Below are positions 28,854 to 37,150 of a stretch of DNA of 42,951 nt, one piece after another. The notes under the pieces were generated by a model. The model was not told the DNA's origin. It ran no database searches and saw only the letters and a program-made list of their open reading frames with translations. The stretch covers positions 1 to 42,951 of IMG/VR virus record IMGVR_UViG_3300042556_000729, one strand, 5' to 3'. The stretch is from a virus. A program made the translations under genes and the position numbers. Numbering within the stretch: position 1 is the first letter of the stretch; each line of letters opens with the position of its first letter.

Positions 28854-30409
28854 GTAATGAATCAATCGCCGGTGAGTTCGCCGAACTGGACGCTCGCCGC
28901 AGCACCAAGTTGACCCGGTGCGAGGAGCTGGCCAAGCTGACCGTCCCCGGCCTGTACCCCAAGTCGGGGTGGACCGAGACGATGGACCTGCCCGACCTGT
29001 ATTCGTCCATCGCCGCCCGTGGCATCATGTCGCTGGCCAGCCGCATGGTCTCGGCGATCTATCCGCTGAACCAGATGCCGTTCTTCCAGCACGAGATCGA
29101 CATGGCCATGGTCCCGCAGGGGGCCGACGTCACCCAGCAGATGCAGCTGCTGGCCCGGCTCGACAAGAAGATCATGGAGAAGCTGCAGAACTCCAACTTG
29201 CGTCAGGAATTGTACGTCCTGATGCAGCACCTGATCACCTTGGGCGACGCCCTGTGGTACCAGTCAGACGACTATACCTTCCGGGTCTACCGGGTGGACC
29301 AGTACGTAGTCGTCCGGTATCCAGACGGCTCGATCAAGAAGATCATCGTCCGGGACTGGATCGACCCCAAGGCCATCCCCGAGAACTGGACGGGCTACCC
29401 CACCACCGGCCAAACCACCAACTCCGGGTACCTGCTGCAGGGACCGGTGTCAAACTTCGAGCCCTGCTACACCGAGATCGAGTGGGACTCCGAGGAGGAG
29501 AAGTGGGAGGTCGAGAAGGAGTTCCGGGGAGTCACCGTCGAGGAGGGTGAGTACGAGGTCTGCCCGTATACCCCGCAGGTGTGGAGCCGGATCGCCGGTG
29601 AGGACTATGGTCGTGCTCTGGTCGAGGAGCACATCGGGGATATCCGGTCGATGGAAGCCCTGTCCAAGGCGACCATCGAGATGGCTGCCGCATCCTCGGA
29701 GTTCCGCATCGGCGTCGATCCCACCGGGATCACCGAGATCTCGGACCTGGTGGACAGCGTCAACGGCGACTTCGTTGCCGCCCGGAATACCGACATCTTC
29801 ACCGTGCAGCTGGCCCGGCAGCCGGACATGGGTCCGGTGGTCATGGCCCGGCAGGAACTGGCCGCGAATCTTGGAAGAACCTTCCTGCTGCAGTCGGCTG
29901 TCCAGCCCACCGGGGACCGGGTGACTGCCACCCAGATCCGGGAGATCGCCCAAGAACTGGATCAGGCACTGGGCGGTATCTTCTCCGGCATCAGCCGGGA
30001 CATCCAGATCCCCATTGTCCGCCGTACGATGTTCCTGCTGGCCAAGGACAAGCTGATCCCCAAGGAGATCATGAAGCTGACCGGTCCCGGCGGCATCCTG
30101 AGCATGAAGGTCCGTACCGGCCTTGAGGCCCTGAACCGCGAGGTCCAGAACAGTCAGCTGGTCCAGTGGGCTCAGGTCGTCGGTGGAATCCCCAACGCCA
30201 TGCAGGCCGTCAACTGGGACAACTGGCTTATCCGATTCACGACCTCGTTCGGCATGGACGTCGCCGGCTTGGTCAAGACCCCCGAGCAACTCGCTCAGGA
30301 ACAACAGGCTATGATGCAGCAGCAGGCCGAGATGCAGGCCAATCAGCAGACTATCCAGTCCGCCGGACGGATTGCTGAGGAACAGGCTGTTGCAGGAACC
30401 ATGGAATGA
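28850..30409 (+). CDS. Portal (head-tail connector) protein, T7 gp8-like
   Basis: 519 residues (T7 gp8 536). Typical portal features: an N-terminal region with LPDLYSSIAARGIMSLASRM, FFQHEI and LITLGDALWY, the central wing and stem region, GRALVEEHIGDIRSMEAL, and a C-terminal Gln/Met-rich tail (about residues 480-512). The dodecamer sits at the unique capsid vertex and binds terminase, scaffold and tail tube. The ATG overlaps the upstream stop, and the stop overlaps the scaffold ATG. Confidence 0.93.
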   Translation: MSNESIAGEFAELDARRSTKLTRCEELAKLTVPGLYPKSGWTETMDLPDLYSSIAARGIMSLASRMVSAIYPLNQMPFFQHEIDMAMVPQGADVTQQMQLLARLDKKIMEKLQNSNLRQELYVLMQHLITLGDALWYQSDDYTFRVYRVDQYVVVRYPDGSIKKIIVRDWIDPKAIPENWTGYPTTGQTTNSGYLLQGPVSNFEPCYTEIEWDSEEEKWEVEKEFRGVTVEEGEYEVCPYTPQVWSRIAGEDYGRALVEEHIGDIRSMEALSKATIEMAAASSEFRIGVDPTGITEISDLVDSVNGDFVAARNTDIFTVQLARQPDMGPVVMARQELAANLGRTFLLQSAVQPTGDRVTATQIREIAQELDQALGGIFSGISRDIQIPIVRRTMFLLAKDKLIPKEIMKLTGPGGILSMKVRTGLEALNREVQNSQLVQWAQVVGGIPNAMQAVNWDNWLIRFTTSFGMDVAGLVKTPEQLAQEQQAMMQQQAEMQANQQTIQSAGRIAEEQAVAGTME

Positions 30410-31200
30410 ACGAAACCAAGACCGAACAACCCATTGACGAAACCAGTACGCCCGAACAGGTCGAGGCGTACGAGATGAAGCGGGCCGAGGAATGGGCCAA
30501 GGCGAACCCCAACGAGCTGCCCCCGCAGTTCAAGGGCGACCCCGTCAAGTTCCTGGAGTCCTACAAAAATCTCCGTGGCGAGCTTACGCGGCTCCAGCAG
30601 GCCGCCAAGGGTACCAAGGCACCCGAGGCCGCCCCCAAGGCCGAAGCCCCCACAGAGCCCGTAGCGGCCCTGCAGGTGCCCAAGGATGTCGAGCCCAACC
30701 CTGCCGAGTGGATGGAAATCAACTCAGAACTTCTTACAAACGGCGACCTAAGTGCCGAAACACGTACGAAGATCCAGAAACGCTTTGGGCTGCCCGATGA
30801 GATCCTGAACGGGTACGTCACCGGCTTCCGTGCGAAGCAGGCCGAGGTCGCCCGTACCGCCGCTCAGGCCATCGGCGGCGAGGCCGTCCTGAAGGACGTC
30901 ATCGAGTGGTCGGCCAAGAACCTGAACGACGCCGAGCGTCAGACGGTCAACGCCGGGCTGAACAGCCCCGGCTGGCAGACCATCCTGATGGGCCTGAAGG
31001 CCCGCATGGAGGAGTCGAACCCCGCTCGCCGGGAGCCCCGCGAGCTGCCCAAGGACTCGCTTGGCCGGTCACTGCCGACCGTCGCCAAGCCCTTTGCGAA
31101 CCCAAAGGAGATGTCCTTGGCGATCCGAGATCCCCGATATGGAGTGGACCCCGACTACACCGCGTTGGTGCAGGAGCGGGTCCGCATGAACACGAGGTAA
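30406..31200 (+). CDS. Scaffolding (capsid assembly) protein, T7 gp9-like
   Basis: 264 residues, acidic and helical, with an Ala/Pro/Glu-rich spacer (about residues 63-95: KAPEAAPKAEAP) and a basic C-terminus ending in Arg, as scaffolds that bind capsid lattices have. EQVEAYEMKRAEEWAKANP at the N-terminus and PPQFKGDPVKFLESYKNL are typical of T7-like gp9. It organises capsid subunits around the portal and leaves before DNA packaging. T7 gp9 is 307 residues. Confidence 0.88.
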   Translation: MNETKTEQPIDETSTPEQVEAYEMKRAEEWAKANPNELPPQFKGDPVKFLESYKNLRGELTRLQQAAKGTKAPEAAPKAEAPTEPVAALQVPKDVEPNPAEWMEINSELLTNGDLSAETRTKIQKRFGLPDEILNGYVTGFRAKQAEVARTAAQAIGGEAVLKDVIEWSAKNLNDAERQTVNAGLNSPGWQTILMGLKARMEESNPARREPRELPKDSLGRSLPTVAKPFANPKEMSLAIRDPRYGVDPDYTALVQERVRMNTR

Positions 31201-31204
31201 GCAC

Positions 31205-31402
31205 ATGAAGAACCCCAGTTGGCGTACCACGACCCTTGGCATCATCACCATCATCACGGCCATCACCGGCGTGGTCCAGTCGCTCATCGACAACGACCCC
31301 GCCACCAACCCCGACCTGACCGTGGCCATCGCCGCCGTCATCTCCGGCATCGGCCTGATCATGGCCAAGGACGCCAAGGTCACGGGACTGCCCAAGGAAT
31401 GA
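31205..31402 (+). CDS. Small two-helix membrane protein (holin candidate)
   Basis: 65 residues: a short basic start (MKNPSWRTT), a first hydrophobic helix (LGIITIITAITGVVQSLI), a polar loop with DNDPATNPD, a second hydrophobic helix (VAIAAVISGIGLIMA) and a polar end. Two helices with both ends on the same side fit a class II holin. Small proteins with this start and loop pattern are often annotated as holin-like in phages. The location within the head block is unlike T7. Confidence 0.65.
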   Translation: MKNPSWRTTTLGIITIITAITGVVQSLIDNDPATNPDLTVAIAAVISGIGLIMAKDAKVTGLPKE

Positions 31403-31403
31403 C

Positions 31404-31604
31404 ATGGACTTCGCTACGGCTTTGGCTGCTGTCATCGCGGCTATACTCACTGTTGTGTGGGATAAGCTCGTGGATGCAAAGATCATCGTTCCTGATTCCG
31501 GTCGCCATCGTGCTGGCGTCCGCCGGTACATTGACCGGATGCGTCAAAAACCGGGTGTTCCCGGTGGCGGGGAATCCGGTACTGATCTTGGAGGGACGCG
31601 GTAG
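31404..31604 (+). CDS. Small single-helix membrane protein overlapping the lipoprotein gene
   Basis: 66 residues; AAGGA stands five bases before the ATG and the gene begins right after the preceding stop. An N-terminal hydrophobic helix (FATALAAVIAAILTVVW) is followed by a basic polar part (HRAGVRRYIDRMRQ) and a Gly-rich end. The second half overlaps the lipoprotein frame below. In spanin pairs the outer-membrane lipoprotein is often nested in the inner-membrane gene, so this could be a reduced i-spanin, but it lacks a long periplasmic coiled coil. Confidence 0.55.
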   Translation: MDFATALAAVIAAILTVVWDKLVDAKIIVPDSGRHRAGVRRYIDRMRQKPGVPGGGESGTDLGGTR

Positions 31605-31731
31605 CGTAAAGGTCGCCGCGTACGACGAGAAGACCAAGACTTTCTACACCCTGGGATGGTTCGACTCGGCCGGGTTGGCCGGTAAGACCGTCTCCGATTA
31701 TGACTGGAGCTCAGATGCCGAAGGTAGGTAA
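31474..31731 (+). CDS. Lipoprotein with lipobox (o-spanin candidate), nested frame
   Basis: 85 residues from the ATG at 31474. A signal peptide (basic Gln-Arg, hydrophobic IPVAIVLASAG) ends in the lipobox LTGC with Cys23 as the lipidation site. The mature part contains GNPVLILEGRGSVKV and FYTLGWFDSAGL. The gene starts inside the 31404 frame and its end overlaps the next start. This nesting and the lipobox fit an outer-membrane spanin, though it lacks the Pro-rich character of Rz1. The upstream ribosome site is weak (GTGG), so coupled translation is likely. The frame is also open upstream to 31219, which I do not consider coding. Confidence 0.65.
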   Translation: MQRSSFLIPVAIVLASAGTLTGCVKNRVFPVAGNPVLILEGRGSVKVAAYDEKTKTFYTLGWFDSAGLAGKTVSDYDWSSDAEGR

Positions 31732-31819
31732 CAAGGAATTCCCGTACACTGCTGCGGGCAAGAAGGCGGCCGAGGCTGCCAAGAAGAAGATGAAGAAGAA
31801 GATGGGCAAGAAGAAGTGA
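31715..31819 (+). CDS. 34-residue Lys-rich basic protein
   Basis: ATG at 31715 with GGAG five bases upstream. The product begins PKVGNKEFPYTAAGKKAAEAA and then is almost pure Lys/Met/Ala. I recognise the PKVGxKEFPYT start from tiny proteins that accompany head genes in many phages; their job is not established. The strong positive charge suggests binding to DNA or acidic scaffold segments. It ends 60 bases before a terminator. Confidence 0.6.
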   Translation: MPKVGNKEFPYTAAGKKAAEAAKKKMKKKMGKKK

Positions 31820-31878
31820 CCGTCTGATTGTCGGTTTCATCACCGTCCAATTGAAGGATGTGATCTAATCTGGACAAC

Positions 31879-31903
31879 GCCCGCCTAACGGCGGGCTTGT
31901 TCA
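31879..31903 (+). terminator. Rho-independent terminator upstream of the capsid gene
   Basis: GCCCGCC-TAAC-GGCGGGC (31879-31896) followed by TTGTTCATTT. A 7-bp G/C stem with tetraloop and T-rich tail is a good intrinsic terminator. It separates the portal-scaffold operon from the capsid operon, so a new promoter should follow before 31997. Confidence 0.8.
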
Positions 31904-31934
31904 TTTCCAAGCGGACCCCGCAGACCCCGATGTT

Positions 31935-31959
31935 CGGGACAATCAGGTACGGGACAATC
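31935..31959 (+). promoter_or_regulatory. Direct repeat CGGGACAATC x2 upstream of the capsid gene
   Basis: Two copies (31935-31944 and 31950-31959) 15 bases apart lie between the terminator and the capsid start. Because the terminator would cut off upstream transcription, this is the most likely place for a phage RNA polymerase promoter (T7 phi10 position). No T7 consensus is visible, so the link is positional only. Confidence 0.35.
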
Positions 31960-31996
31960 TAGCAAGGAGCGTGTAATCCCCTTTTAGGAAACAACA

Positions 31997-33037
31997 ATGT
32001 CTTTTAGCAATCCGATTCGTTTTGGTACGAACTCGGGGCTCGCTACTGCAGATCAGCTTTCGAGCAATCTGTGGCTCCCCGTGTACGGTGGCGAAGTCCT
32101 TGCGGCCTTCGACACCGCCCTGAATTTCGCCGGTAAGGTCAAGATGCGTTCGATCGAGACCGGCACCACCGCCAAGTTCCCCGTCAGTTGGAAGATCGGC
32201 TCCGAGTACCACGAGGTGGGCTCCGAGCTGCTCGGTCTCGACTCGCCGATGCGCGAGGCGAACATCTCGCTCGATGACCGTCCGCTCGTGTCGCACTTCG
32301 AGCTCGATGACATCGACGTGGCCATGGCTCACTTCGAGTATCGGGCCGAGATGGCGGCCCAGACCGGCAAGGAACTTGCCAAGCAGCTTGACAAGCGGAT
32401 CGCCTGTCTGGTCGCCAAGGCGGCGACGGACAACACCACTGGCGGTGCCGGTGGCGCTCCGTTCCCGACCCGTCTCGGTACCGATGGTATCGTCACCAAT
32501 GGCGATCTTGACGCATACACCGACGTCGGTGCCACGGCTCTTCTCAATGAGCTTGAAACTCTCGCTATCCAGATGGATGAGCGTGATGTCCCCGCCGACC
32601 AGCGGTATGTCATGGTTGTCCCCGGCCTGTGGTACGCCCTGCGGAACCTTGGTGTTCCGTATTCGGGAGCTACCTCTGGCAACGTTGTTACCGGTGGTGG
32701 TGCTCTCCCGCAGAACGCCTACTTCGGCCAGCCGACCGGTGCTCTGGGCTACGACCAGTCGCTCACCCACCTCGGCTTCCAGATCTACCGCAGCGTGAAT
32801 GCCCCGTGGGGTACGAACGTTACCAACGTTCCGGCCAAGTACCAGGTGAACTTCACCAAGGTTCGCGGCCTTGTCTGGCACCCCGACTGCTGCGGCGTCG
32901 TCCAGAAGATCGGAATCTCGACCGAAATGGATCGCGATGTCCGTCGTCAGAGCGACTTCATGGTCGCCAAGATGCTGACCGGTGGCGGCACCCTGCGTCC
33001 GTACTGCGCCTGCATCCTCCGCGACGAAGCTCCCTAA
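31997..33037 (+). CDS. Major capsid protein, T7 gp10-like
   Basis: 346 residues (T7 gp10A 344). HK97-type capsid pattern of the T7 branch: YGGEVLAAFDTALNFAGKV, RSIETGTTAKFPV, then PLVSHFELDDIDVAMAHFEYR and a C-terminal part with RYVMVVPGLWYALRN. The ATG has AGGAAAC upstream. It builds the icosahedral shell. The gene is flanked by terminators (31879 and 33480) together with the next gene, which gives capsid and its partner their own high-level transcript. Confidence 0.94.
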   Translation: MSFSNPIRFGTNSGLATADQLSSNLWLPVYGGEVLAAFDTALNFAGKVKMRSIETGTTAKFPVSWKIGSEYHEVGSELLGLDSPMREANISLDDRPLVSHFELDDIDVAMAHFEYRAEMAAQTGKELAKQLDKRIACLVAKAATDNTTGGAGGAPFPTRLGTDGIVTNGDLDAYTDVGATALLNELETLAIQMDERDVPADQRYVMVVPGLWYALRNLGVPYSGATSGNVVTGGGALPQNAYFGQPTGALGYDQSLTHLGFQIYRSVNAPWGTNVTNVPAKYQVNFTKVRGLVWHPDCCGVVQKIGISTEMDRDVRRQSDFMVAKMLTGGGTLRPYCACILRDEAP

Positions 33038-33056
33038 TTAAAAAGGAAACAAGACA

Positions 33057-33464
33057 ATGGCTACTAATGGACTTTCGACTACGTTTAGTGGGGTTGAAGG
33101 TGAAGGGTGGATCAAGTTCAACCTTCCCGCTACCGCCAGTTCTGCCCGTGCTCTTCCTGACCAGTTCAACGAAGAGTGCTTCGTTCAGGTTGTTGTCAAG
33201 CAGGGTAGCGGCTGGCTGATCACCGAAATCTACAACCCTGGTGGTACTACCGCTCCCGAGCGGCTTCGTCCCGGTGGCGTGAGCACTGCTGTTACCGCCG
33301 GTGCCGATACCCCTAACATTGTTGGGGTTAAGAGCGACGGAACGATCAACACCGCTCACACGGTGTACTTCTTCAAGAACGCGACCACCGGCAAGTGTGA
33401 CATCCGTCAGACTTCCAGCGCGACCCTGGCGACTGCTGATGTCTGGGTTCGCAAGATCGGCTGA
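33057..33464 (+). CDS. Probable capsid decoration or minor head protein
   Basis: 135 residues, beta-rich (IKFNLPATASS, ECFVQVVVKQGSGWLITEIYNP, ADTPNIVGVKSDGTI), preceded by AAGGAAAC. It shares the terminator-bounded capsid transcript, so it should be made in large amounts. T7 has a minor capsid form made by frameshift and no separate gene here; many T7-like phages of environmental origin have a small head protein at this place. Role inferred from position. Confidence 0.65.
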   Translation: MATNGLSTTFSGVEGEGWIKFNLPATASSARALPDQFNEECFVQVVVKQGSGWLITEIYNPGGTTAPERLRPGGVSTAVTAGADTPNIVGVKSDGTINTAHTVYFFKNATTGKCDIRQTSSATLATADVWVRKIG

Positions 33465-33479
33465 CATCTCATCCTCTCG

Positions 33480-33511
33480 GACCCCCACGGGGAAACTCGT
33501 GGGGGTCTTTT
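33480..33511 (+). terminator. Terminator between capsid operon and tail genes (T7 T-phi position)
   Basis: GACCCCCACG (33480-33489) pairs perfectly with CGTGGGGGTC (33498-33507), loop GGGAAACT, followed by TTTT (33508-33511). T7 places its main late terminator T-phi at the same map point, after gene 10. Here the right arm also contains the only plausible ribosome site (GGGGG) of the next gene. Confidence 0.9.
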
Positions 33512-33514
33512 ACC

Positions 33515-34114
33515 ATGGGCGCACTAAGCAAACTAGAGGCCGTCAACCGCATTCTCCGGTTCGCCGGGGAGTACCCCGTCTCGTCGCTCAGTTCCTCGGG
33601 GCTGAACGACACGCTGGTAGCTGAACGCATCCTCGATGAGGCTACGCTCCACTACCAGCTGCCGGGGCTCAACTTCAACACCGTGACCAAGACCCTGACC
33701 CCGGACGTCGAGGGAAAGATCTACATCCCCGACGACACCATCTGGGTGGACAGCACCGGTACGAACCTGAACAAGAACCTGGTCCAGAAGGGCCGCAGCC
33801 CGACGTATCTCTTCGATGCCGATGAGAATACGGACGTGTTTAGCGACTCGGTCAAGGTAAAGATCGTTTCCAAGACCCCCTTCGAGGAGCTGCCCACGGC
33901 TGACCAGTTCGCCGTGACCGATGCCGCCGCCCGGACCTACCAGATGACCGTGGTAGGCGACGTCAATCAGGACGCCATGATCAACGAGCAGTACATGATG
34001 AGCCGAAGCCAGGCACGGGCTGCCGACATCCGCAGCCGGGACTGGAACTTCACGAGCAATCTCAGGTCGTATTGGCCGCAGTCTGCCGCCAAGCGACGTT
34101 TTAACGCGGACTAA
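33515..34114 (+). CDS. Tail tubular protein A, T7 gp11-like
   Basis: 199 residues (T7 gp11 196). Pattern: LSKLEAVNRILRFAGEYPVSS, ERILDEATLHYQLPGLNFNT, then IPDDTIWVDSTG and the C-terminal QARAADIRSRDWNF; these are typical of T7-like gp11, the dodecameric adaptor below the portal. The ATG comes three bases after the T-run of the terminator, and the G-rich right arm provides the Shine-Dalgarno sequence, so stem formation and translation start compete. Confidence 0.9.
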   Translation: MGALSKLEAVNRILRFAGEYPVSSLSSSGLNDTLVAERILDEATLHYQLPGLNFNTVTKTLTPDVEGKIYIPDDTIWVDSTGTNLNKNLVQKGRSPTYLFDADENTDVFSDSVKVKIVSKTPFEELPTADQFAVTDAAARTYQMTVVGDVNQDAMINEQYMMSRSQARAADIRSRDWNFTSNLRSYWPQSAAKRRFNAD

Positions 34115-34117
34115 CGC

Positions 34118-36544
34118 ATGGCCAAGCGAACCTCGACCGTGACGCGGATTCCCGTTCCGAACATGCTGGGTGGGGTATCGCGTCTTCCCCCTGCCCTGCG
34201 GGCTCCCAACTCCCTTGAGGACGCCCTGAACGTCACCAGCCACTTTGCCCGTGGTCTTGAGAAGCGTCCCGGTACGGAGTTCATCCGGCCCGACAGTGCC
34301 ACCAACAAGAACAGCGGCCTTGAGGTGGAAACGTTTGCCCGTACCGCATCCAACAACTTCTTTCACTGGGTTGATCGGGATGCGGACGAGAAGTACCTGA
34401 TGGTCTTCTGTGCCGACGACGATGCGACGGTCAGTAACAGAGATCCAGTCCAGATCTTCAACGTCACCGACTCGGCCAATGCCATCAAGTGCACGATTAC
34501 CTATGACAATACGGTGGCCGGTACCGCTGATGCCCTGAAGACGTACCTGACCCATACCGATAGCGGCAGCTTCGGCCTAAAGGCCATCAGCTACGAGGAC
34601 ACCACCATCGTGGTGAACCTGAACAAGGCGACTGCCCTGCTGTCGGCCAATCCGGGGCCGTATCTAGATCCGCTGAGTACCGGAACCAACGTCGAACTGT
34701 ACTCAAACGGACACCACCGGGCTACGGTCTTTGGCGAGCCCGCCGGTGGTCCGGCTTCGGGTGGTTTCCCCCAGCCGCCCGCATTGGCTGATATAGGCAC
34801 CTACTGGTACGCCCGCATTAGCGACGGCGGGTTCCCTTCGGGCTGGTACAAGGCCACCTCGGAAACCGAATGGCCTTGGTACACCCGGCAGGCGACTCCG
34901 TTTGCCAACTCCCGGTTCGACAAGACCTCGATGCCGATCCGCATCAGGAACACCTCGAAGAACAACTTCACGATCGAGCAGATCCCGTGGACCGACCGGC
35001 TGTCCGGCAACCCCGCCCTGAACCCCGTGCCGACCTTTGTCGGCAAGAAGATCACGGACCTGGCCCTGCACCGTGGTCGCCTGTGGATCGCGGCAGGCGA
35101 GCAGCTCGTGGGCTCCCGGACCAACGATCTGTTCAACTTCTGGGTCGATGACTACCAGGTTCTTCGGGATGATGACCCTGTGGACATCACCGTGGGTACC
35201 GGCAGGGTCAGCATCATCAGCCATCTAGTGTCGTTCGCCAAGGCTCTGGTCGTGTTCACCGATACCGATCAGCAGTTCGAGGTCCGGGGAGAGCCGATCA
35301 TCAGCCCCACCAACGTGGCCCTGCTGCCGACGACCAACTACGGCGTGGCGTCCTGCAAGCCAGTGACGACCAACCGGCAGATGTACGCCCCGGTGACCAA
35401 GGGCACGGCTACTCAGGTTCATGAGTATTATTACGACGAGCAGGCGGCAAACAACATCTCGGTTGACGTCGCCGCCACGGTCGAGGGGTGGCTGCCCCCA
35501 GACATTAGACAAATTGTCTCGTCAAGGACCGGTGACGTCCTGTTTCTGAGGTCGCAGTTCAACGGCCACACGACCAGCATCTACCTGAACTTCATGCTGT
35601 GGAACGGGAACGAAAAGGCCCAGTCGGCGTGGAACAAGTGGACCTTCGAAGAGGACAGCGTCGTCCAGTCGATTCAGGTGTTCAACGACTACCTGTACAT
35701 CCTGTTCAAGCGGGTGATTCCGACTGTTCTGTTTAGTCCTACGGTTGGTTATGAGGGATCGCAGTTCTGGGTCGAGCGTGTTCGCATCCGCAATCTGGAT
35801 AACGTGTACATCAACGACGCTACGACCGAGCTGCTCTTCGAGCCTCGGCTTGATCGGCAGTACTCGATCCTGATGACGTCGGCAAATACGACCTATGCCG
35901 AGTATGATCCCGATACGATGACCACTACCTTGAAGCTGCCGTGGTACGACTATCGGTACCACCAGCAAGGCACGTTATCGAATCGAGATACCACGGACTC
36001 GCCCTGCAACGTGATCATCAAACTGGATCAAAGCAAAGGCAAGCCTGGCACCATTGCCGGTACGGTATTTGTGCCCAAGCTGGCCAAGGTCACGACTGTT
36101 CTTGTAAGCGGGACGACCAGATGGACACACATCACGATTCCCGGCCAGTTTGCCCAAGACACCATCTTCGTGGTCGGCCGTCCCTATACCGGCTCCGCCA
36201 CCCTGAGCGACGTCTACCTGCGGGACGAGCAGAACACCCCGGTCATCGGCACCCTGCAGCTGAAGCAGCTGTCGGTCGCCCACAACGACACCGGGTACAT
36301 CGCCCTGAGCGTCACCCCCGAGAGTCGCAGTACCCTGACCTGGGAGTACACGGCCAAGCTGGTCGGCAGCTACACCCTGAACCGTACCAACACGTCCAAC
36401 GACGATATCATCCACTTCAAGGTCATGGCGTCTGCGGACCATACCGTGATGACCCTGAGCAACCCACAGCCAACCCCCATGCGAATCTCGTCACTTGAGT
36501 TCCTGGTGAACTTCGTGCCGTACAAGCGGTCAGGAGCGTTCTAA
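34118..36544 (+). CDS. Tail tubular protein B (nozzle), T7 gp12-like
   Basis: 808 residues (T7 gp12 794). N-terminal pattern NMLGGVSRLPPALRAPNSLE with GLEKRPGTEFI matches the T7 gp12 start (ISQQP..R and LQKRP). The body is beta-rich with many aromatic residues, including LWIAAGEQLVGSRTNDLFNFW and QQFEVRG. A hexamer forms the tail nozzle that meets the gp11 ring and opens on receptor contact. It starts three bases after the gp11 stop and its stop overlaps the next ATG (TAATGG). Confidence 0.93.
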   Translation: MAKRTSTVTRIPVPNMLGGVSRLPPALRAPNSLEDALNVTSHFARGLEKRPGTEFIRPDSATNKNSGLEVETFARTASNNFFHWVDRDADEKYLMVFCADDDATVSNRDPVQIFNVTDSANAIKCTITYDNTVAGTADALKTYLTHTDSGSFGLKAISYEDTTIVVNLNKATALLSANPGPYLDPLSTGTNVELYSNGHHRATVFGEPAGGPASGGFPQPPALADIGTYWYARISDGGFPSGWYKATSETEWPWYTRQATPFANSRFDKTSMPIRIRNTSKNNFTIEQIPWTDRLSGNPALNPVPTFVGKKITDLALHRGRLWIAAGEQLVGSRTNDLFNFWVDDYQVLRDDDPVDITVGTGRVSIISHLVSFAKALVVFTDTDQQFEVRGEPIISPTNVALLPTTNYGVASCKPVTTNRQMYAPVTKGTATQVHEYYYDEQAANNISVDVAATVEGWLPPDIRQIVSSRTGDVLFLRSQFNGHTTSIYLNFMLWNGNEKAQSAWNKWTFEEDSVVQSIQVFNDYLYILFKRVIPTVLFSPTVGYEGSQFWVERVRIRNLDNVYINDATTELLFEPRLDRQYSILMTSANTTYAEYDPDTMTTTLKLPWYDYRYHQQGTLSNRDTTDSPCNVIIKLDQSKGKPGTIAGTVFVPKLAKVTTVLVSGTTRWTHITIPGQFAQDTIFVVGRPYTGSATLSDVYLRDEQNTPVIGTLQLKQLSVAHNDTGYIALSVTPESRSTLTWEYTAKLVGSYTLNRTNTSNDDIIHFKVMASADHTVMTLSNPQPTPMRISSLEFLVNFVPYKRSGAF

Positions 36545-37137
36545 TGGCCGATCCATTTGGTATTATTGGCGTTGCAGTTGGCGCAGCCAGCCTTGGTCTT
36601 GGCATCTTCGGTGGCCGTAAGGCCAAGAAGGAAGCCCAATCTCGAAATCGCAATCTGCGAGCAGCCGCCCAGCAGACCCGCAAGACCAACATCGCCATCA
36701 TCAACATGCAGGCGGTGCAGCAGCGGGAGAAAGTGACCAGAGACACCAATCTACTGCTTGGTCAGCTTGCCGTGTCCGCAGCCGAACGAGGCGTTGCATC
36801 GGCCCAATCCAGCCGTTCCGTCGTGGATACCGCCGTCCGTGGTATGATGTACAACCTGAGTCAGGTCAACATTAACCGGTACCTTGAGGAACAGAAGATC
36901 ATTGCAGCCACCCAGTATCCCGACTACGTTGGCGTACCTAGTGCCGGTCTAACGGCTCTTCAAGGCGGCCTGCAGGGAATCTCCATGGGCCTAGACATCT
37001 ACTCTGGCTTGCGACAGGCATTCCCCGGAGGCGGTGGTGGTGGTGGTGGCACCACACAAAGCGGTGCCTTTGGCGGCAGCATGGGACCATCATTTAGTGG
37101 CAGCGGTATCCAAAGTGGTGCATTCGGTGGTGGGTAA
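36544..37137 (+). CDS. Internal virion protein B, T7 gp14-like
   Basis: 197 residues (T7 gp14 196). The N-terminal Gly/Ala-rich hydrophobic segment (FGIIGVAVGAASLGLGIFG) followed by charged helices (about 30-125) is the gp14 layout; gp14 is ejected and forms the outer-membrane pore of the DNA channel. The C-terminal ~45 residues are almost pure Gly/Ser, including an eight-Gly run and two SGAFGG copies. Position between gp12 and gp15-like genes agrees. Confidence 0.82.
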   Translation: MADPFGIIGVAVGAASLGLGIFGGRKAKKEAQSRNRNLRAAAQQTRKTNIAIINMQAVQQREKVTRDTNLLLGQLAVSAAERGVASAQSSRSVVDTAVRGMMYNLSQVNINRYLEEQKIIAATQYPDYVGVPSAGLTALQGGLQGISMGLDIYSGLRQAFPGGGGGGGGTTQSGAFGGSMGPSFSGSGIQSGAFGGG

Positions 37138-37150
37138 TCAGGCATAACAC

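Noticed and set aside
31219-31473. Upstream extension of the lipoprotein frame
   Set aside because: It reads His/Arg/Gly-rich sequence antiphase to two better genes; the signal peptide begins at ATG 31474.
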